Source of the DNA: Candidatus Woesearchaeota archaeon
Lineage (GTDB): Archaea; Nanobdellota; Nanobdellia; Woesearchaeales; GW2011-AR4
Length of the DNA: 47,866 bases
Direction: 5' to 3'
NCBI GenBank assembly: GCA_016184145.1
Contig: JACPDF010000029.1
Span: forward strand, 1 to 47,866
Shown: positions 1 to 8,312 of the stretch, piece after piece
How positions within the stretch are numbered: the stretch's first letter is position 1
Layout of the letters: each line of letters opens with the position of its first letter
Made by a program: the position numbers and the translations under genes
Notes under the pieces: generated by a model
What the model was told of the DNA's origin: nothing
What the model saw: the letters and a program-made list of their open reading frames with translations, nothing else
The model's database searches: none

Positions 1-1443
1 GTGTTTAAGCTGGAAGAGCAGGATTTTGCATGCACTTTCAAAAATAGCGATTTCAAGAGCATATTAAAATCAGGCTCCAACACAATAACGACATTCGCAG
101 ACTTCAACTTTGAGACATTGGCTTTCTTAAAGGTTTATTTTATGGATAGGGAAAGATTAAGGGCTATGACGAGGGAAAATCTGGATCCTTTCCAGGAATT
201 TGGAATCAAAGACAAAAAACCAGTTACAATATTCACAAACGGACCTGCTGCTATAGGTATGGAGACGACAAGCCCATTGATAGGGGTTGGAGAAAGCTAT
301 ATTACATTTCCTACATTAAGCATGAGCATACAGAACAACCAGGGCTGGCAGGGAAGAATAAAAAAATTTGAGGAAGTGATATTATTGCTGCCAAAAGGCG
401 TGGGCATTGCAAGCCCTGAAACAGATTGCGGAGAAAGGAAATTTACACGTTACTATGGAGACATGTGCAAGACAATTTCCTGCACTAAGGTAAACACAGA
501 ATGCATAAATGTATGCGACAATGGCTATACATCTGATTTTGACAAAAACAATTGCAAGGCTTCATGCGATGATAAGCTGAAAGCGTGCCAGAATGACTGC
601 AATTTCCTCTTTGAGGAGGAAGGGCAGCAATATGAAGGATTTGAATTAATCAAAGAAGATCTGGAAAAAATAAACACTAAACTTGCAAAAGACGACCAAG
701 CCACTGGAAATTTTGAATTTTTCAGGTGCAAGCTCAGCCCCAGGCCAAATGAAGTCCTGGAAAACACACCAATAACGACAAAATCTATAAGACTAAAAAC
801 AAGATACCAGTATACTGTTGAGAAGCCAGTATCCGTAAGGATAGACAAATTGACAACAGACGAAAGGACAACAAAGATTGGAGAGGTTGCAATTACTGGA
901 GTAACAAAAACCGAGACGCGCATTATAGAGCTTGCAAATCAAAGAAATTTTGCCATTCCATCTTTAGCTGTTTCAGTCGCAAATTGGGAGACAAGGGGGA
1001 GCTTTAACCATTGCAAAGACAGCACATTAAATTGCGGAACATCCAACTCAGGCAATGTGAACTGCAATCCGTCAGGAAGTTGCGGCGTTATGCAGATAAA
1101 CAAAAACGCGCATCCAGACCTATTCACACCAGGAGCCCAAAGGCTAAATTCTTTCGGCTGCAGTGCAGAAGAAACTGCTTATGATCTCGATTGCAACATT
1201 AAGTCGGGGATAGGGTTATTGGAGCAGAATTACAATACTTGGGGGTCAGACACATCCAAGTATAATAGTGCAGTAGACAATTATTGCAAGGACACTGTGT
1301 TAAATGCAAAATACAAATCCTATGTAAATCCTTGGGACAGGGCTTTGAGGGCTTACAATGGCTTTGGATGCACTACAGGCGCAGATGTAAATTATGTTGA
1401 GGAAGTAAATAAAATAAAAGAAACTAAATATTCAGGAAAATAA
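1..1443 (+). CDS. SLT-type lytic transglycosylase-like surface protein, 5' partial
   Basis: The reading frame is open from the first base, so the N-terminus lies outside the window. The C-terminal part (about residues 315-480) has the layout of a soluble lytic transglycosylase/lysozyme-like domain: an acidic residue in SVANWETRG (E330), the GVMQIN motif near 363-368, and a late ALRAYNGFG motif near 448-456. About 20 cysteines in the protein suggest an extracytoplasmic, disulfide-bonded product. The part before it (about 240-283) resembles the C-terminal module of the two lipoproteins downstream, with an F-x-C-x-L start and an RYQYTV strand. Family knowledge says such domains cleave peptidoglycan glycan strands; most archaea lack that polymer, so the substrate here is unknown (host, neighbour or prey wall, or another glycan). 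It is followed 10 nt later by the first lipoprotein, so the three genes look like one operon. Domain call fairly sure, activity inferred. Confidence 0.7.
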   Translation: MFKLEEQDFACTFKNSDFKSILKSGSNTITTFADFNFETLAFLKVYFMDRERLRAMTRENLDPFQEFGIKDKKPVTIFTNGPAAIGMETTSPLIGVGESYITFPTLSMSIQNNQGWQGRIKKFEEVILLLPKGVGIASPETDCGERKFTRYYGDMCKTISCTKVNTECINVCDNGYTSDFDKNNCKASCDDKLKACQNDCNFLFEEEGQQYEGFELIKEDLEKINTKLAKDDQATGNFEFFRCKLSPRPNEVLENTPITTKSIRLKTRYQYTVEKPVSVRIDKLTTDERTTKIGEVAITGVTKTETRIIELANQRNFAIPSLAVSVANWETRGSFNHCKDSTLNCGTSNSGNVNCNPSGSCGVMQINKNAHPDLFTPGAQRLNSFGCSAEETAYDLDCNIKSGIGLLEQNYNTWGSDTSKYNSAVDNYCKDTVLNAKYKSYVNPWDRALRAYNGFGCTTGADVNYVEEVNKIKETKYSGK

Positions 1444-1453
1444 TTTTTATCAG

Positions 1454-2419
1454 ATGACATCACAATATAATATCCAGAAAAAACTAATTTTAGTGTTGGG
1501 TATATTGTTTTTGATAGTCTTATCTGGCTGCAAAGGAACCTCAAATAAGTCAATAACAGATGAGGATGTCAGGAAAGGATTTGATGGTTTGGCAATGACA
1601 TTTACAAAGAATGCCCCTCCAGACAAGGTTTTTGAGCAGAGCATTTTTCCCATAGGAATTGAGCTTAAGAACAAGGGAGCCTCTGACATTGTAAAGGGAT
1701 TTCTCGTTATGGGGTTTGAGAAAGAATATGTGGATGCGTTAAAAGAGGCAAAGGAAACATTCGACATAAAAGGAAAATCAATATTCAACCTTAATGGAGA
1801 CGGAGAATTCAAGACCTTAAATGCACAAGCAAAGAAAGTGGGCTCGCAAAGTGAAACCCATCCATCGACAATATTGGCTACAGCATGCTATCCTTACAGA
1901 ACAGTTTTAGGGACGTCTGTCTGCATTGACACAGACGTCTTCGGGAAGCAACTCAGGAAAAAGGCATGCCAGGCAAAAGACCTTGAATTCACCAACGGGC
2001 AAGGCGCACCAATAGCGATAACAAAAGTAGAAGTAAGAATGCTGCCTGATGCAGACAATGATCCTAACAAGGTCATACCTCACTTCATAATATACATAGA
2101 AAACAAAGGCAATGGGGAGGTGGTTGCTGAGGATAAAATAGAGGATGTATGCTCGAAAAAGCCATTAGGATTCAAGGATTTTAACATGGTAAATATAAGG
2201 GCCTCCTTATCAGACAAAGAGCTTAACTGCAATCTAGGAGAAGCAGAAAAAGCTGAAGCGAGGTTAAGGGAGAAAAAAGATATTATAAGGTGCACACTTG
2301 AAGAGGGTGTACAAAGCAACAGGGATGCATTTACCTCTCCTTTAAAGATAGAGCTTGATTATGGGTATACACTTACAATATCGAAAGATATAACAATAGA
2401 AAAGATTTTGACATATTAA
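1454..2419 (+). CDS. Surface lipoprotein with paired Ig/CARDB-like repeats
   Basis: The protein has 321 residues. A hydrophobic N-terminal segment ends in a lipobox (LSGC, Cys26), so it is probably lipid-anchored outside the membrane. The body contains two segments with the ELKNKG and IENKGNG pattern seen in CARDB/Ig-like beta domains, joined by a conserved stretch with PTILATACYPY, SVCID and QGAPIAITKVEV. The same landmarks in the same order occur in the next gene, so the two are paralogues. The C-terminal strand module (IRCTLE, then a DYGYT segment) is also recognisable in the transglycosylase-like protein upstream. No enzymatic motif is visible. It begins 10 nt after the upstream stop and its stop is 1 nt before the next ATG, which supports co-transcription. 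The function is unknown; binding or scaffolding at the surface is a guess. Confidence 0.7.
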   Translation: MTSQYNIQKKLILVLGILFLIVLSGCKGTSNKSITDEDVRKGFDGLAMTFTKNAPPDKVFEQSIFPIGIELKNKGASDIVKGFLVMGFEKEYVDALKEAKETFDIKGKSIFNLNGDGEFKTLNAQAKKVGSQSETHPSTILATACYPYRTVLGTSVCIDTDVFGKQLRKKACQAKDLEFTNGQGAPIAITKVEVRMLPDADNDPNKVIPHFIIYIENKGNGEVVAEDKIEDVCSKKPLGFKDFNMVNIRASLSDKELNCNLGEAEKAEARLREKKDIIRCTLEEGVQSNRDAFTSPLKIELDYGYTLTISKDITIEKILTY

Positions 2420-2420
2420 T

Positions 2421-3407
2421 ATGGCCAGAAATGCAGGCATAATAAAAGTTGAGGTCTTTTTTGTTCTGCTACTGCTGATTCTTGTTTCCGGATGCCAGAT
2501 TAAAGCTGGCAAACAAAGCAGCAAAGACACATCAAAAGGAACAGACGGAATAACAATCAATTTTTTGCCCAATAACCCCCAAGACAAATACATAGTAAGC
2601 ACCGAGGAAGAAGAGCCTATATACATTATCCTGGAGCTTAGAAACAAAGGCTCCTACCCAAGAGAGAATGACATCAATGAGCTGAGCAGAGGGCAGGTTC
2701 ACATAAGCGGCTTTGACGATAATATCATACATATGGAAGAGAACTCAAAAAGACTTGACAGACAGTTCCTGGAGGGAAGAAGCTCAATAAACCCCGAAGG
2801 GGGATTTGACATGATGGAATTTAAGGGTTCTATATACACTTCTGGCATCGTTATAGAAAAATACGAGCCTACTATTTTAGCGACTTTGTGCTATCCTTAT
2901 GCAACGAAAGCAAGCCCTTCAGTATGCATAGACCCTTTCCCATTTGATGAGAAGCAGAAGAAAGTATGCAGGATAGGAAGCCAGACTTTAACAAGTCAAG
3001 GAGCTCCAGTAGCAATAACAAGCATTGATGAGGAAGCGTCAAGCACAAAGATACAGTTCAAGATAAACCTTAAGAATGCGGGGGGAGGGGATATAATAAA
3101 ATTAGACTCATTGGACAGGTGCAATCCTACTGGGGGCCAAGCTCTTGATAGAAATGATTTTGACAGGATAGAGCTGGTAAGGGCAGAAGCTGGATTAGCG
3201 ACATTAAGATGCGGCCCTTTTGCAGAAGGCAACGGCATAATAAGGCTGAATAACGGGCAAGGGTTTGTAATTTGCAGCCTGGATAAAGACAGCTACCAAG
3301 ATACAAAATCAGCCTATACAACCCCTTTAAATCTCGAATTCAGGTATGGCTATAGGACTACTGCTTCAAAGCCAATAAAGATATCTAAAATAACGACGAC
3401 AAGCTGA
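2421..3407 (+). CDS. Surface lipoprotein, paralogue of the preceding gene
   Basis: The protein has 328 residues, with a hydrophobic N-terminus ending in the lipobox VSGC (Cys25). It follows the same plan as the previous gene: an ELRNKGS segment near residue 75, the conserved middle motif (PTILATLCYPY, SVCIDP, QGAPVAITSI), a NLKNAGGG segment and a C-terminal module with VICSLD followed by FRYGYRTT. The landmark order and the matched cysteines show a tandem duplication followed by divergence. There is no catalytic motif. It is the last gene of the cluster; a hairpin-rich gap follows. The function is unknown; with the SLT-domain protein it may form one surface assembly, but that is inferred only from linkage and the shared C-terminal module. 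Confidence 0.7.
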   Translation: MARNAGIIKVEVFFVLLLLILVSGCQIKAGKQSSKDTSKGTDGITINFLPNNPQDKYIVSTEEEEPIYIILELRNKGSYPRENDINELSRGQVHISGFDDNIIHMEENSKRLDRQFLEGRSSINPEGGFDMMEFKGSIYTSGIVIEKYEPTILATLCYPYATKASPSVCIDPFPFDEKQKKVCRIGSQTLTSQGAPVAITSIDEEASSTKIQFKINLKNAGGGDIIKLDSLDRCNPTGGQALDRNDFDRIELVRAEAGLATLRCGPFAEGNGIIRLNNGQGFVICSLDKDSYQDTKSAYTTPLNLEFRYGYRTTASKPIKISKITTTS

Positions 3408-3628
3408 TATTGAAAGGTTTTATGCAAAATCATGAATTTCAAGCATAAAGTTTCTTACGAAAACTTTATATATTAGTTCTGTGTAAATATTTTGTTTTGA
3501 CTACAGAGTTAAAAATATGTGAAACTAAAAAGCGATGAAAGTACTGCGATGAGGTAAAAAAGCGTAACATATTAATAGTAGTAGCAATCCTTTTGTCCCC
3601 TTACAATTAAAAAAAGGGGTAGGTTTTT
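3408..3628. other. Intergenic region with two hairpins, TATA box and long leader
   Basis: The stretch opens with an inverted repeat (TTTATGC and GCATAAA, about 3419-3447) and a second one (AAAGTTT and AAACTTT, about 3446-3465), probably the end of the lipoprotein transcript. A TATA-like CTTTATATATT lies at about 3463-3473. A transcript starting about 25 nt downstream would carry a leader of roughly 130 nt before the TrmB-like ATG, much longer than at other promoters here. The leader holds a purine-rich AAAGGGGTAGG shortly before the ATG, which could act as a ribosome binding site. I see no tRNA or box C/D RNA. Confidence 0.5.
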
Positions 3629-4403
3629 ATGATAGTAAAAGAAGAGTTTTTGAGCAAGCTGAGAAGATATTTCTCTTTGAATTTATATGAGGTCAAAATA
3701 TGGACTGCTTTGCTTTCAAGAGGAGTAAGCACCGCAGGAGAGCTTTCTGACATAGCTAATGTACCAAGATCCAGATCATATGATGTTGAAGCTGGGAAAG
3801 CCTATAAAGTATCTGGCTGTTCCTCCTAAGGAAGTTCTTGAGAGGGTGAAGAAGAATGTCAATGATGATGCAAGAGAGCAGGTAAAAAGGCTGGAAGATT
3901 TGAAGAAAACAGATATTGTTAATGAGCTTAACACGTTACACAGCCAAGGCGTGGAATTAGTAGAGCCTGCGGATCTTTCCGGTTCTTTGAAAGGAAGGCA
4001 TAATCTGTATAATCACTTAGAGCTTACAATAAGGAATGCTGAAAACTCTGTAGATATAATGACTACAAGCCAGGGGCTCATGAGGAAGATAGAGGGCTTC
4101 AAACCTACTTTTGAAAAATTAAAGAAGAGAGGGGTAAAGATAAGGATTGCGGCTCCTTTGACAAAAGAAACAGCAGTTGCAGTAAGAGATATAGGGTCTT
4201 TAGCAGAGATAAGGAACACAGACTCAAAGGCAAGGTTTGTTATTGTTGATGGAAAAGAACTCATATTTATGATAATGGATGACCAGGAAGTCCACCCAAC
4301 TTATGATGTAGGCATATGGGTCAACAGCCCGTTCTTTTCAAGTGCATTGGAAAGCTTGTTCAGCACAGCATGGAAAGGAATGAAGACTACAGCAACGAAA
4401 TAA
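3629..4403 (+). pseudogene. TrmB-like transcriptional regulator, internal deletion with frameshift
   Basis: Two overlapping reading frames together give one TrmB-family protein. The first (from 3629) holds the N-terminal winged-helix part up to SRSYDV at about 3787. The second frame resumes at about 3786 with LKLGKPIKYLAVPP, then a coiled linker and the C-terminal TrmB/PLD-like effector domain to 4403. In normal relatives about 10-13 residues (the end of the recognition helix and the wing) separate these two points. Here they are missing and the frame changes, so the DNA-binding domain is incomplete. Possible explanations are a real deletion, perhaps between short repeats (TGATGTT is present at the junction), or an assembly error. 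Family members regulate sugar metabolism; the pentose-phosphate operon downstream would be a natural target, which is an inference. Confidence 0.75.
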
Positions 4404-4429
4404 AACAATTATTTTTTCTTTTTCAATCC

Positions 4430-4474
4430 CGAAAATCGCACTAATCCTGAGGTTTTTTAATGGTGCGGTTTTCG
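4430..4474. terminator. Inverted repeat between TrmB-like gene and transketolase
   Basis: CGAAAATCGCAC (4430-4441) pairs with GTGCGGTTTTCG (4463-4474) over 12 positions with one wobble, around a loop with a TTTTTT run. It follows the TrmB-like stop and a T-rich tract and ends about 16 nt before the transketolase TATA box. It may end the upstream transcript or act as an operator. Confidence 0.5.
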
Positions 4475-4489
4475 TTATCTTAAACAAAA

Positions 4490-4503
4490 GAATTATAAAA
4501 TAA
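4490..4503 (+). promoter_or_regulatory. TATA box of the transketolase operon
   Basis: GAATTATAAAATAA is centred about 29 nt before the ATG at 4526. That spacing gives a transcript with almost no leader, as at many other promoters in this window. Confidence 0.5.
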
Positions 4504-4525
4504 TAGTCCACTCTATCCAGTAAAA

Positions 4526-5350
4526 ATGGATAACAAAAAAATTGCAGAGTTAAAGAGAACAGCAAACGAAATAAGGAAAGAATCCATAATAATAACGCAC
4601 AGAGCGCAATCAGGGCATCCCGGGGGCTCTTTATCCGAGGCAGACATATTGGCTGCGTTGTATTTCTACAAGCTCAGGGTAAACGCAAAAAAACCCGACT
4701 GGGGAGATAGGGACAGGTTTGTACTGAGCAAGGGCCATGCATCCCCTGGCTATTATGCTGCTTTGGCAATGAAGGGATTTTTTTCAAAGAAAGAGCTGGA
4801 AAGCTTCAGGAAAATAAACAGCATGCTTCAAGGGCATCCAGAGCTTAAAATTCCAGGAGTAGATTTTGCAGGAGGCTCTTTAGGCCAAGGCGTGTGTTTT
4901 GCAAATGGTCTGGCAATAGCTGGAAAATTAGACAAAAAAAATTACAAAGTATATGTTTTGATTGGAGATGGAGAAGCGCAAGAAGGAGTTGTATGGGAAG
5001 CATCCATGTCAGCGGCATTCTACAAACTTGATAATTTGGTCTATATTCTGGATAAGAACCAGGTTCAGCAGACTGGCTTGACAAAAGATGTCATGGATAT
5101 CGGCAATGCTGCAGAAAAATGGAGGGCTTTTGGGTTCAATGTAATAGAGATAAACGGCCATAATATGGAAGATATCTTGAATGCACTTGATAGATCCGAC
5201 AATAAAAACGGAAAGCCGACGATGATAATCGCGAACACAATAAAAGGCAAAGGAGTTTCATTTATGGAATTAAACCATAAGTTTCATGGCAAGGCCCCAA
5301 ATGACGAGGAATTCAAAAGAGCAATGGAAGAATTAAATAAGAAGATTTGA
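4526..5350 (+). CDS. tkt: Transketolase, N-terminal (thiamine diphosphate-binding) subunit
   Basis: With its partner encoded next door, this enzyme moves two-carbon ketol units between sugar phosphates in the cytosolic non-oxidative pentose phosphate pathway. The protein has 274 residues, the usual size of the archaeal N-half subunit. Visible landmarks are SGHPGGSLS (29-37), LSKGHASPGYY (about 68-77), GGSLGQG (about 116-122) and the thiamine diphosphate signature starting GDGEAQEG (147-154), with the closing Asn in DKNQVQQ. The start is set by the TATA spacing. Its stop lies 5 nt before the ATG of the C-terminal subunit, so translation is probably coupled. Confidence 0.92.
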   Translation: MDNKKIAELKRTANEIRKESIIITHRAQSGHPGGSLSEADILAALYFYKLRVNAKKPDWGDRDRFVLSKGHASPGYYAALAMKGFFSKKELESFRKINSMLQGHPELKIPGVDFAGGSLGQGVCFANGLAIAGKLDKKNYKVYVLIGDGEAQEGVVWEASMSAAFYKLDNLVYILDKNQVQQTGLTKDVMDIGNAAEKWRAFGFNVIEINGHNMEDILNALDRSDNKNGKPTMIIANTIKGKGVSFMELNHKFHGKAPNDEEFKRAMEELNKKI

Positions 5351-5355
5351 TTAAA

Positions 5356-6312
5356 ATGGCAGGAATTGCAAAGGAACAGAAAGGGAAAGCGGCAACGAGA
5401 GACGGCTACGGGAAAGGCCTAATTTTAGCGGGAATAAAAAATAAAAATGTGGTTGCTTTAGATGCGGATTTAAGCGACAGCACAAGAAGCGAATGGTTCA
5501 AGGAAAAATTTCCAGACAGGTTTTTCAGCATGGGAATAGCAGAGCAGAATATGATTGGCACCGCAGCAGGATTATCTGTATCAGGAAAAATACCCTATGC
5601 AAGCAGCTTTGCAATATTTTCTGAAAGGGCTTTTGAGCTTATACGGAATATAGTCTCAAGAAATAATCTAAATGTCAAGATTGCAGGAAGCCATGCGGGT
5701 CTTGCTACCGGTGAAGATGGCAAGAGCGCTCAAGCAATTGAAGACATTGCCATATACAGAAGCCTGCCAAATATGACAGTAATTCAGCCAGCTGATGCCG
5801 TGGAAGCAGAAAAAGCTGTTGTTGCTTTATTAGACTATAATGGCCCAAGCTACATGAGATTATTAAGAAATCCGTTGCCAATAATACATGATAATAATTA
5901 TAAGTTTAATATTGGAAAAGGGGAAATATTAAGGAAAGGAAAAGATGCTGTCATTTTTGCTACTGGAACAATGGTGCATGAATCCTTAGAAGCAGCAGAG
6001 ATGCTTAAGGAAGAGAAGATAAATACCTATGTTGTTAATATCCATACAATAAAGCCAATTGACGAGAAACTGATAATAAGCTTGGCAAAAAAAACCAATT
6101 GCGTAATAACTGCAGAGGACCACAACATAATTGGCGGCCTTGGAGGGGCGGTTGCCGAGGTATTGGGGGAAAATTACCCATGCCTGATGAAAAGAATAGG
6201 ATTGGAAGACAGGTATGGGGAATCAGGGAAGCCAGCAGAGCTTTATGAGAAGTATGGGTTGAGCGCAAATAAAGTCGCAGAGAAAGTGAAAAAATTTGTT
6301 AAGGGAAAATAA
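5356..6312 (+). CDS. tkt: Transketolase, C-terminal (pyrimidine-binding) subunit
   Basis: This is the second half of the split transketolase, 318 residues from the ATG at 5356. A TTG three codons earlier overlaps the upstream stop and is a less likely start. GIAEQNMIG (60-68) carries the glutamate (E63) that activates the thiamine cofactor, and YASSFAIF and HAGLATGEDG follow as in the pyrimidine-binding domain. The C-terminal third is the usual transketolase C domain (AEDHNIIGGLGGAV). It sits between the N subunit and transaldolase with very short gaps, so the three make one metabolic operon. No residue looks abnormal. Confidence 0.92.
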   Translation: MAGIAKEQKGKAATRDGYGKGLILAGIKNKNVVALDADLSDSTRSEWFKEKFPDRFFSMGIAEQNMIGTAAGLSVSGKIPYASSFAIFSERAFELIRNIVSRNNLNVKIAGSHAGLATGEDGKSAQAIEDIAIYRSLPNMTVIQPADAVEAEKAVVALLDYNGPSYMRLLRNPLPIIHDNNYKFNIGKGEILRKGKDAVIFATGTMVHESLEAAEMLKEEKINTYVVNIHTIKPIDEKLIISLAKKTNCVITAEDHNIIGGLGGAVAEVLGENYPCLMKRIGLEDRYGESGKPAELYEKYGLSANKVAEKVKKFVKGK

Positions 6313-6315
6313 AAA

Positions 6316-6975
6316 ATGAATATCTTTATTGATAGCGCAAACTTGGATGAAATCAAAAAGGCAGCAGACATAGGCATTCTTGACGGAGTTACAACCAACC
6401 CATCCCTTATTTTAAAAGAAGGCAAAGACTACAAAAAAACATTGAAGGAAATCTGCAGCATTGTAAAAGGCCCTGTAAGCGCCGAAACTATTTCTCTAAA
6501 TACGGAAGGCATGGTAAAAGAAGGCAAAGAGTTTGCCAAAATCGCAAAAAATATCGTCATTAAGGTTCCAATGACATCAAATGGAATGAAAGCCTGTCGC
6601 TTATTGACAAAATCAGGAATTAAAGTAAATACTACGTTGGTTTTTTCCGCTAATCAGGCATTATTGGCAGCAAAAGCAGGAAGTTATCTTGTAAGCCCAT
6701 TTATTGGTAGATTAGACGATATAGGGGAAAAAGGCACGGAATTGGTCAAGGAAATAAGACAGATTTACGATAATTATGGCTTTAAATCACTAATCCTTGC
6801 AGCAAGCATAAGGTCCACAGAGCATGTCAGGGAAGTGGCAATGATAGGGGCAGACATAGCCACTATGCCATTCAATGTTTACAAGCAGCTATTTAATCAT
6901 GCCTTGACTGACAAAGGGATTAAAATGTTTTTAGACGATTGGGATAAATTGCAGAAAGGATTGAGGAGAAGATAG
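6316..6975 (+). CDS. tal: Transaldolase / fructose-6-phosphate aldolase family protein
   Basis: This 219-residue protein is of the short bacterial/archaeal transaldolase type (TalC/MipB-like). GVTTNPSL (24-31) forms an early barrel strand, and the Schiff-base lysine is K83 in VIKVPMT. FIGRLDD and ASIRS follow at the expected places. It starts 3 nt after the transketolase C subunit, which fits transaldolase work in the pentose phosphate pathway rather than stand-alone aldolase work, although sequence alone does not separate the two. It ends immediately before a convergent lipoprotein gene (6976). Confidence 0.9.
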   Translation: MNIFIDSANLDEIKKAADIGILDGVTTNPSLILKEGKDYKKTLKEICSIVKGPVSAETISLNTEGMVKEGKEFAKIAKNIVIKVPMTSNGMKACRLLTKSGIKVNTTLVFSANQALLAAKAGSYLVSPFIGRLDDIGEKGTELVKEIRQIYDNYGFKSLILAASIRSTEHVREVAMIGADIATMPFNVYKQLFNHALTDKGIKMFLDDWDKLQKGLRRR

Positions 6976-7197
6976 CTAAACCTTTTCTATTTCTTCCAAT
7001 TCTCCAAGAGCCATATCTAGGCCATCATCAAATTCTTTTTCAATCTCTTCATCAGCAGGTTTTTGCGTTTCGTCAACAATCTTAATAGAGTCGGACATTT
7101 CTTTATCCCCCTGGGTTTGCTTCTGGCATCCAATTAGAAATAATCCAATAATCACCAATAAAAATAATCTTAAAAAATAATGATTCTTTTTGCTCAT
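6976..7197 (-). CDS. Small acidic lipoprotein
   Basis: This 73-residue protein has a hydrophobic N-terminal segment ending in the lipobox LIGC (Cys24). The rest is short, acidic and without recognisable fold (KEFDDGLDMALGELEEIE at the end). Its ATG lies 1 nt after the stop of the secreted protein upstream, so the two are probably translated from one mRNA. The function is unknown; a surface-attached partner of its neighbour is an inference. Confidence 0.6.
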   Translation of the reverse strand: MSKKNHYFLRLFLLVIIGLFLIGCQKQTQGDKEMSDSIKIVDETQKPADEEIEKEFDDGLDMALGELEEIEKV

Positions 7198-7198
7198 C

Positions 7199-8218
7199 TT
7201 AACCTCTAAAATTCTCTTTTACTTTACCGACAAAATCTTTCCAATCATTTTTAACTGCTAAAATAACATCTTTTCTTTCCTCTTTTGTCTTAGCTTCGTT
7301 GAATTTTGCCTTGTTTAGCTCTGTTTTCTCGATAAAGGCTGCGACAGTTTCCTTATCTGCAAGGCCGCGGTGCATGAAGTCTTCTGCTCTCTCCTCTAAA
7401 TCATAAAAGCGCCATTTTATCAAGTTGTATACCTTATTTTTTATTTCCCTCACGCATACAGACTTTTCTTCTCCTGTAAGCTTATTACACACTTCTTTTT
7501 CTTCCTGTATTGTCCCAAGGTTCATGAACCTTTTGACACATGAAACCCTTTCATCGCCTATTGGGAATTTCCAGCATGTTTGGACTGATTTATAGCGGGC
7601 TATGCAAATTCCTTTCTCGTTTCCTGCCAAGGCCCTGCATTCTTCAGGGAGATAATAAAGTTTGAGCTCTTTTTCCTGCTCTTCCTTTTCCATCCCGATT
7701 CTGCAAGCAACCCTTTCTTTCAGCGTTGTAAGATTGCTGCATTCAAGCCCTTCCGGCTCCTCATCTTTTTTTGTCTCTTTATCATTTTTTTCTTCTGTTT
7801 TATTGGCATCAGCCTCAGAATTCCCTGCTATTGAAACAAGCTCTTTGGCATCAATAATCCTTATATTTGCAACTTTCCCTTTTGTGCTTATCAGGTTGAA
7901 ATTAATGTCTGCAAGGCTATTATTGTTTAAATCAACAAAATTATCCCCTTCCGCCAGCTTAATGGAAATATCCCCAAAATTTACATTAATGGTCTCATTG
8001 ACTACATCTATTTTAAGCTCGTACTTGGTGCTATTTTTCAATGAAAATTTTTCCGAGTAGTCCTGATTAACAAGTATGTATACGGAGTCTCTGGAGCCAA
8101 AGCCCAGGCCAGAACTGCTTGAGCCACCACCACCTCCTCCAGCAGCAAGAATATGAGCTGGTAGCACTAGTAAAATAACCATCCATAAAACTATTTTGCG
8201 AATAATTCCAGTTTCCAT
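7199..8218 (-). CDS. Secreted Cys-rich protein with Gly/Ser-rich mature start
   Basis: The protein has 339 residues. A signal peptide (about 1-26, ending HILAA) is followed by a run of glycine and serine. An N-terminal beta-rich part (about 45-130) leads into a charged Glu/Lys-rich linker and then a mostly helical C-terminal region with about eight cysteines between 155 and 260 (such as C in LECSN, VACRI, EECRA, CWKFP, VSCVKR, EVCNK, SVCVRE). The start is supported by a TATA box (GTTTAAATAAATT on the minus strand, about 8239-8251) roughly 25 nt upstream. I recognise no family. A disulfide-stabilised extracytoplasmic protein is the safest description. Confidence 0.6.
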   Translation of the reverse strand: METGIIRKIVLWMVILLVLPAHILAAGGGGGGSSSSGLGFGSRDSVYILVNQDYSEKFSLKNSTKYELKIDVVNETINVNFGDISIKLAEGDNFVDLNNNSLADINFNLISTKGKVANIRIIDAKELVSIAGNSEADANKTEEKNDKETKKDEEPEGLECSNLTTLKERVACRIGMEKEEQEKELKLYYLPEECRALAGNEKGICIARYKSVQTCWKFPIGDERVSCVKRFMNLGTIQEEKEVCNKLTGEEKSVCVREIKNKVYNLIKWRFYDLEERAEDFMHRGLADKETVAAFIEKTELNKAKFNEAKTKEERKDVILAVKNDWKDFVGKVKENFRG

Positions 8219-8238
8219 GCTTCAGGTATAGACTCTAA

Positions 8239-8290
8239 TTTATTTAAACCTTTCCTACTGGTTACTTGGCAAATATAAAACTTTAAATAT
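8239..8290. promoter_or_regulatory. Divergent promoters for the secreted protein and pheS
   Basis: Two TATA-like elements sit back to back. GTTTAAATAAATT on the minus strand (about 8239-8251) is about 25 nt from the ATG at 8218. CTTTAAATATAG on the plus strand (8281-8292) is about 27 nt from the ATG at 8313. Both spacings predict leaderless or nearly leaderless mRNAs. Confidence 0.55.
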
Positions 8291-8312
8291 AGTGCGGATT
8301 TTAACAGATATA

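Noticed and set aside
3500-3600. Box C/D guide RNA in the TrmB-like leader (repeated GCGATGA)
   Set aside because: No clear box D (CTGA) partner or terminal stem could be placed.
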